Below, in pieces: positions 59,632-64,000 of a stretch of 64,000 nt of DNA; position 1 is the first letter of the stretch, and the number at the start of each line of letters is the position of its first letter. This stretch comes from Lewinellaceae bacterium (GTDB lineage: Bacteria > Bacteroidota > Bacteroidia > Chitinophagales > Saprospiraceae), in the NCBI GenBank assembly GCA_020636325.1, contig JACJYC010000002.1, positions 781,501 to 845,500 of the forward strand, written 5' to 3'. The notes beneath the pieces are model-generated. The model was not told where the DNA came from and made no database searches. It saw only the letters and a program-made list of their open reading frames with translations. A program made the translations under genes and the position numbers.

Positions 59632-62061
59632 TTAATTTCCCTCCAATCCAACATCAATAGTGATAACAGCATCCGCCAACCCGTCCGAGCTCACGGTAAG
59701 CCTGATGCTACCCGGCGTTTGGTTGCTCCGGATGACCACCATCGCTCGTCCGTGCCAGGCTTTGCGGGTAGAGCTTGTATAGGAATCCAGGTCTTTGATA
59801 TCGCCGTTGGCCACACCGGCAATTTCCCCGGGGCCTTCGATCCTGAAATGAAGCCGGTTATCCGCATTGGGTTGGAAAACGCCGCCCCGGTCGGTGATAT
59901 TTACGGTAATGAAGGACAGGTCCTGGCCATCGGCGGTCAGCGTTGTCCGGTCGGCGGATAACCGGATGCCCGAAGCTGCTCCGGCGGTTTGCAAAACGGT
60001 TGTTTCCACCTCCTGCCCATCTTCAACACCCACGGCTTTCAATACGCCGGGTGAATAGGGCAGGGTGAAAGTCGCTTTAAACTCCTGGCCCCTTGCGGCG
60101 GGTTGTTCCCCGATGAACCGGTCGTTCAGATAAAGCCGCACCTTCGGATATTTTGCATACACCTCTACCTGCATATCCTTCTCTTCGTACCCCGGCCAGG
60201 TCCAGCTCTCCCAGGTCGGCCACACAGCCCACTTGGTGGTGTGGATCTCGAGCGGGGCCGGTTCAGGTTCCCGGACCGCCATGTAGAGCTTTTCACCGTC
60301 GTTGTACAGCATGCTCCGGTAATGGGAAACCGGCTTTCTCCAGCCGGTCAGGTCGATGTCGCCGCAATAGGCGGCGTGCCAGGGGAACATGCTTCGTTCC
60401 CAGTGTTCGCCGGTTACTTCGCCGGAGTAAAACCAGCGCCCGATGCCGGATTCGCCGAGATAATCCATCGCCGTCCAGACAAAATCGCCGATGATATAAT
60501 TGTGATTTTGCACCATATCCCAGATATAAAACGCATCCTTTGGGAAAGACTCGGTATGCAGCACAATGCGGGAAGGCACCCTTTCGTGATCGGATTCGGC
60601 AAGATGCATATGATAATTGTAGCCGCAAACATCATGCTGTGCCATGAGCGGATCGAATGACGCCCAATCCTCGTCTCCTCCGGTCATCGCCGAGGTGATG
60701 GGCCGCGTCGGATCAATTGCCCGTACCGCATCTGCCAGCATTTTAGCTGTTCCGACGGCTTCCGGTTTTTTTCGTTCGTAGATCTCATTTCCGATGCTCC
60801 ACATAAAAACCGAAGGGTGGTTGCGGTCGCGCAAGACCATCGATTCGATATCCCGTTGCCACCATTCATCAAAAATGCGGGCGTAATCGTAAGGATTTTT
60901 TTTGGACCTCCAACCGTCAAAGGATTCGTCCAGCACCAAAAGCCCGATCCGGTCGCAGGCGTCCAGGAACGCCTCGGAAGGCGGATTATGTGCCGTGCGG
61001 ACGGCATTGAACCCCGCTGCTTTCAAAAGCTCCGCTTTCCGTTCCTCCGCCCGGTCGAAGGCCGCCGCTCCCAGACAACCATTGTCGTGATGTACGCACC
61101 CTCCGTTGATCAATGCGGTCTTCCCGTTGAGCTGAAAGCCGTTTTCAGGAGAGAATTTTAGGGAACGGATGCCGACGGCCAGATCACTTATCCGGTCAAT
61201 GGCTTTATTTCGTTGGATGACCACAATCCCGGCCTGGTATAAATAGGGACTCTCCGGCGACCATAACATTGGATTTTTGACAACAATGGTTTGACTGATC
61301 TCTCTTTCACTGTTCGGCGCCAAGTTGATCTTGCTTTCTTTTTTTCCGACCTCTTTCGCCAGGCGGTCTGCCAGTACGGTCACCAGGGTTATGGTTTGCG
61401 GCGAGGCAGTCTCGTTTTTAACCCGAGTTTTTATCTCCACGCTTGCCTGGTCCGGACTAACCTCCGGGGTAGTGATGCCGACACCCCAATGGGCAATGTG
61501 CACCGGCTCCGTCACCTCGATCCATACATGCCGGTATATGCCCGAGCCGCTATACCACCGGCAATTCTTTTGCTGTGCGTTGTCGACCCTGACCGCAATC
61601 ACATTTTCCGCACCGATATGGAGAAAAGGCGTTAGGTCATACCGGAATGAGGTGTAGCCGTAGGGATGCATGCCCAGGGATTCCCCGTTGATGAACACTT
61701 CGGCGTTCATGTAAACCCCTTCGAAGTAAACGGAGACTCGTTTTCCCTGCCAGGAAGCGGGCGCATTGAATTTTTTCCGGTACCAACCGACGCCCGCAGG
61801 CAGGTACCCGCCGTCGTTGCCCATAGGATTGTTGGGGTCCAATTGCCCTTCGATGCTCCAGTCGTGGGGCAGGTTGAGCGTTCGCCAGGTTTCGTCCTTA
61901 AAATCGGGTTGACCGGCCTCCGCAATATCCCCCAGGGAGAATTTCCAGTGATCATCGAATAACTGTTTGCGTTCAGTCCTGTCCGGCGCCTGGGCATTTC
62001 CCCATAGGCCTGGAAGGCTGAACAAAAGGAGTAGGGCAATTGATTTAAATCGGCTTTGCAT
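59632..62061 (-). CDS. GH2 beta-galactosidase-type glycosidase
   Basis: An 809-residue secreted enzyme with signal MQSRFKSIALLLLFSLPGLWGNAQ. GH2 layout: sugar-binding domain (DDHWKFSLGDI, GWYRKKFNAP), immunoglobulin-like domain, TIM barrel with acid/base Glu426 in WSIGNEIYERK and a likely nucleophile Glu505 in LHTESFPKDAF, then FVWTAMDYLGESG. C-terminal DUF4982- and Big-like beta domains follow. It belongs to the Bacteroidota GH2 group acting on galactosides in plant or algal polysaccharides. The GH43 remnant lies 26 nt upstream on the same strand. Confidence 0.88.
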   Translation of the reverse strand: MQSRFKSIALLLLFSLPGLWGNAQAPDRTERKQLFDDHWKFSLGDIAEAGQPDFKDETWRTLNLPHDWSIEGQLDPNNPMGNDGGYLPAGVGWYRKKFNAPASWQGKRVSVYFEGVYMNAEVFINGESLGMHPYGYTSFRYDLTPFLHIGAENVIAVRVDNAQQKNCRWYSGSGIYRHVWIEVTEPVHIAHWGVGITTPEVSPDQASVEIKTRVKNETASPQTITLVTVLADRLAKEVGKKESKINLAPNSEREISQTIVVKNPMLWSPESPYLYQAGIVVIQRNKAIDRISDLAVGIRSLKFSPENGFQLNGKTALINGGCVHHDNGCLGAAAFDRAEERKAELLKAAGFNAVRTAHNPPSEAFLDACDRIGLLVLDESFDGWRSKKNPYDYARIFDEWWQRDIESMVLRDRNHPSVFMWSIGNEIYERKKPEAVGTAKMLADAVRAIDPTRPITSAMTGGDEDWASFDPLMAQHDVCGYNYHMHLAESDHERVPSRIVLHTESFPKDAFYIWDMVQNHNYIIGDFVWTAMDYLGESGIGRWFYSGEVTGEHWERSMFPWHAAYCGDIDLTGWRKPVSHYRSMLYNDGEKLYMAVREPEPAPLEIHTTKWAVWPTWESWTWPGYEEKDMQVEVYAKYPKVRLYLNDRFIGEQPAARGQEFKATFTLPYSPGVLKAVGVEDGQEVETTVLQTAGAASGIRLSADRTTLTADGQDLSFITVNITDRGGVFQPNADNRLHFRIEGPGEIAGVANGDIKDLDSYTSSTRKAWHGRAMVVIRSNQTPGSIRLTVSSDGLADAVITIDVGLEGN

Positions 62062-62087
62062 GTTAAAACGATTTTGTCCGGGAGTGT

Positions 62088-62357
62088 CTACTTTTTAAAG
62101 ATCACGGCGCTGCTGTTGCTGATGCTTTTGGATCGGATGACGGGTTGGTTGTCATTCAAGGCCCGGTAATGGTAGCCATCCCAGCTGAGGGCATAGTGTG
62201 TTTGTTCCTGGCCGGGGCCGTTTCCGGTAAAGTACGCAAACAAATAGCCGGCGTATCCGGGCGGTTGGGGCTGACAGGAGGCCAGAAAAAAGCCGGATAG
62301 GCCCAGGAAGATGACCGGCTTTATGATCTGCCGTAATTTACGGATCAATAATATCAT
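62088..62357 (-). pseudogene. Truncated GH43-like lipoprotein (89 aa)
   Basis: A lipoprotein signal (FFLASCQPQP) followed by YLFAYFTGNGPGQEQTHYALSWDG and YHYRALNDNQPVIRS. That is the opening of GH43-type arabinofuranosidase/xylosidase proteins, which continue with a catalytic five-bladed propeller. Here the frame ends after ~89 codons in IFKK, so the catalytic blades are missing. It is 26 nt from the GH2 gene, suggesting a former GH43-GH2 operon. Confidence 0.75.
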
Positions 62358-62803
62358 ATTGATGGATTTGTTCTTAAGGACCGCTTACAGATAACCCGCT
62401 AAAAAAGTCGGAAAACACAGGCAGCCCCAACTATTCAGCAAACCGCGTTGCAGCCCGGGTGTGCTCCGCGCTTCTTCAGCAATGGGTTTTATCAGATAAT
62501 CGGGTGCATTAAGCCGGAGCGCCCTGACGGCACTCAACCAGCGGGGCTCTGACTATTGGCATGGATGATTTCTGCCGCTATTTCAGGGTATAACAGCAGG
62601 TAAGATAGACAATAATTTTTTGCCGCCCTGGTGCTGATCTTCTCTTTTTATTGCACGGCGGTAACGGCTCGGCTACTATTTCCAGGATATCCATGTGCCC
62701 AAAAAACAGGGAGAAAAGTCCGCGGTATTAAAAAACTGTACACAAGTTGATGGCCTCGACGGTATTGCAAGAATAACCGGATCGGATCGAATGATCTCCA
62801 TCC
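62358..62803. other. 446-bp non-coding stretch in decayed region
   Basis: No gene, tRNA or clear repeat found. It separates the GH43 remnant from a kinase remnant and probably contains eroded coding sequence. Confidence 0.4.
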
Positions 62804-63232
62804 TTGACCTACGAATTTCGCACGCCCCTTACGGTCATTTCCGGGATGGCTGAACAGATGGAAGGGGATGCTGAAGGCAAAACGCTCATCAAGCGCAATA
62901 GCGGCCAATTGCTCAGCCTGGTGAACCAGATGCTCGATCTTCGCAAGCTGGAATCGGGGAAAATGAGCGTGCAGAAAATACAATCGGACATCGTCAAGTA
63001 CCTCCGCTATTTAACCGAATCGCTGAAGAGTTACGCGGAACTGCAAGGGTTGAAGATCCACTTTCTCGCCGAGAAACCGGAATTGACCATGGATTTTGAC
63101 CCCGGAAAAATGACCCGCATCCGCGCCAATCTTTTGCCAAACGCCATCAACGAGCCTCCGGGGGTCTACCTGATCCGGGTTGAAAGCGAAGGCGGAGCGG
63201 TTGCGATCAGGCGGATGGTGGTTGTGAGGTAA
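62804..63232 (+). pseudogene. Histidine-kinase dimerisation fragment joined to a T9SS-like tail
   Basis: The frame (TTG at 62804, stop four codons upstream) encodes a HisKA-type helix pair, TYEFRTPLTVISGMAEQ followed by GQLLSLVNQMLDLRKLESGK, like the hybrid two-component kinases of Bacteroidota. The phospho-acceptor reads Y where SHEFRTPL has H. The sequence runs to FDPGKMTRIRANLLPNAIN, the ATPase N-box, and then switches to EPPGVYLIRVESEGGAV, a T9SS C-terminal tail. The sensor and most of the ATPase are missing. A recombination remnant of two genes; not a working kinase. Confidence 0.7.
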
Positions 63233-63291
63233 GGAAAGCAAAAACTTAAAGATAACTCTGAAGCGCCCATCAAGGGGATTTCAGGATATTG

Positions 63292-63321
63292 GCCGGGTAC
63301 CCGCGAGGGCCCGGTTTTTTT
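63292..63321 (+). terminator. Intrinsic terminator
   Basis: CCGGG (63293-63297) pairs with CCCGG (63310-63314), followed by seven T residues, 60 nt past the kinase/T9SS remnant. Confidence 0.7.
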
Positions 63322-63458
63322 ATTTGGATCGGCTTTAGCAATTTGAAACAAAAGTTCGAAAACGCAATCCGGTATTACACTGGGTAAAACATTTTTTTGG
63401 GGTGGTGAAAGCTGAGAGTGTAAGGCGTTGATTTTCTTGAAATTATCAACTCTTTATT

Positions 63459-63503
63459 TTAATAAGCAGTCACACTTTGCGTATCGACAATGAATTTGAG
63501 CAT
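63459..63503 (-). pseudogene. Truncated DUF5615-like toxin start (14 codons)
   Basis: ATG at 63503 encodes MLKFIVDTQ followed by SVTAY and TAA. MxFIVDTQ is the beginning of DUF5615 PIN-like toxins that normally follow DUF433 antitoxins. It starts 6 nt after the DUF433 stop, as expected for the partner gene, but stops at once, so the toxin is lost. Confidence 0.6.
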
Positions 63504-63509
63504 AAAGGA

Positions 63510-63755
63510 TCAACTCGCCAAAGCCAAGGGTTGAATCGACTGCGGGTTGGCAATAAGCGCCGCATACAGTAAAGACGCATCAATGTCTTTTCGCCCGATA
63601 TAAGGATAATCCTCCAGTATTTCCTCAGCGGACATGCCCGAAGCCAAAAGTTCAAGCATTTGAGCTACGGTAAACCGCATGTTCCTGATGGACGGGCGCC
63701 CGTTACAAACCGACGGGTTAATGGTAATGCGCACCAGAAGATTTTGTTCTGCCAT
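63510..63755 (-). CDS. DUF433 antitoxin-like protein
   Basis: An 81-residue protein with the DUF433 pattern: ITINPSVCNGRPSIRNMRF, LELLASGMSAEEILEDYPYI and DIDASLLYAALIAN. DUF433 is a small helical DNA-binding fold and typically the antitoxin of DUF5615 toxins. Here it appears intact while the toxin is truncated, an orphan antitoxin that may protect against a related system. Confidence 0.85.
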   Translation of the reverse strand: MAEQNLLVRITINPSVCNGRPSIRNMRFTVAQMLELLASGMSAEEILEDYPYIGRKDIDASLLYAALIANPQSIQPLALAS

Positions 63756-63941
63756 ATTGATGGTCTTTGTCCGATATCAGCTATTGGAGATTGACGAATC
63801 GGAGTATAAAGTTAAGAACATTTTGGATAGGATCAAAGTTCCTTTGGGATCTCTTTAGTTTGGTTATTGGTTTTACATTTCGAGAATAAACCGTAATTTT
63901 GAATACCTTTAAAAGCGCGGACAACATCATAAATTGAGGGT

Positions 63942-64000
63942 ATGGTATATCATTATGTATTCGACGAACTAGCGGATCTTCTGGCCAGCATGGACCCGGA
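63942..64000 (+). CDS. Start of an unidentified protein (cut by window edge)
   Basis: ATG at 63942 opens MVYHYVFDELADLLASMDP, continuing off the right edge. Nothing further can be said; similar short N-termini occur in small accessory or toxin-antitoxin neighbours, but this is only a guess. Confidence 0.35.
   Translation, partial: MVYHYVFDELADLLASMDP

Overview
The window looks like a chromosomal segment from a free-living, moderately GC-rich member of the Bacteroidota, most likely the Saprospirales/Lewinella side of the phylum (inference). The reasons are two secreted proteins with type IX secretion (T9SS) C-terminal sorting domains, Bacteroidota-type families (haem-binding CxxCH protein, DUF4956, RsbU-like phosphatase, GH2 and CE15 enzymes), tRNA genes without encoded CCA, and few obvious Shine-Dalgarno sites. 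No phage structural genes, insertion sequences, rRNA or CRISPR arrays are visible.

Layout. 0-3.2 kb: a histidine operon on the minus strand, with a His-codon leader peptide, an attenuator, hisG and a continuous hisD-hisC fusion that leaves the window on the left, followed by a tRNA-Phe. 3.3-5.6 kb: a tight plus-strand trio (MtfA-like protein lacking its zinc motif, cyclase-family protein, TPR membrane protein). 5.7-12 kb: two tandem paralogous T9SS beta-helix proteins. 12.2-17.8 kb: a formylglycine-generating enzyme, a haem-binding protein, an envelope-spanning trio (DUF4956 membrane protein, HlyD-like adaptor, TolC-like outer-membrane protein) and a GDSL esterase. 17.9-24.1 kb: an S41 peptidase, a small secreted protein, a group of five divergent tRNA genes, a beta-propeller protein, an RpiB-type isomerase and an alpha-glucan phosphorylase.

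24.4-40.5 kb is the most unusual part: a 16-kb operon of five large genes ending in a terminator. It encodes a PhoD-like metallophosphoesterase, a 1200-residue DUF6603-like protein and three giant proteins (1025, 1623 and 574 residues) of no function I can name. None has an evident signal peptide. They look like a cytoplasmic multi-protein system.

40.6-47.1 kb: a carbohydrate esterase/deacetylase group (polysaccharide deacetylase, sialate O-acetylesterase fused to a deacetylase, CE15 glucuronoyl esterase, alpha/beta hydrolase). Together with the GDSL esterase, the GH2 enzyme and a GH43 remnant it suggests growth on acetylated plant or algal polysaccharides. 47.2-51 kb: a truncated hydrolase remnant, a cNMP-binding RsbU phosphatase and a GMC oxidoreductase with its small subunit. 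51-56.6 kb: secreted proteins of unknown role and a DUF4242 lipoprotein divergent from a large LuxR-type ATPase regulator.

56.6-64 kb is an accessory, partly decayed region: an AT-richer gene for an eCIS/polymorphic-toxin-like protein with a WHH nuclease-like motif, a GH2 enzyme, a truncated GH43 lipoprotein, a histidine-kinase/T9SS chimeric remnant, and a DUF433 antitoxin whose partner toxin is reduced to 14 codons.
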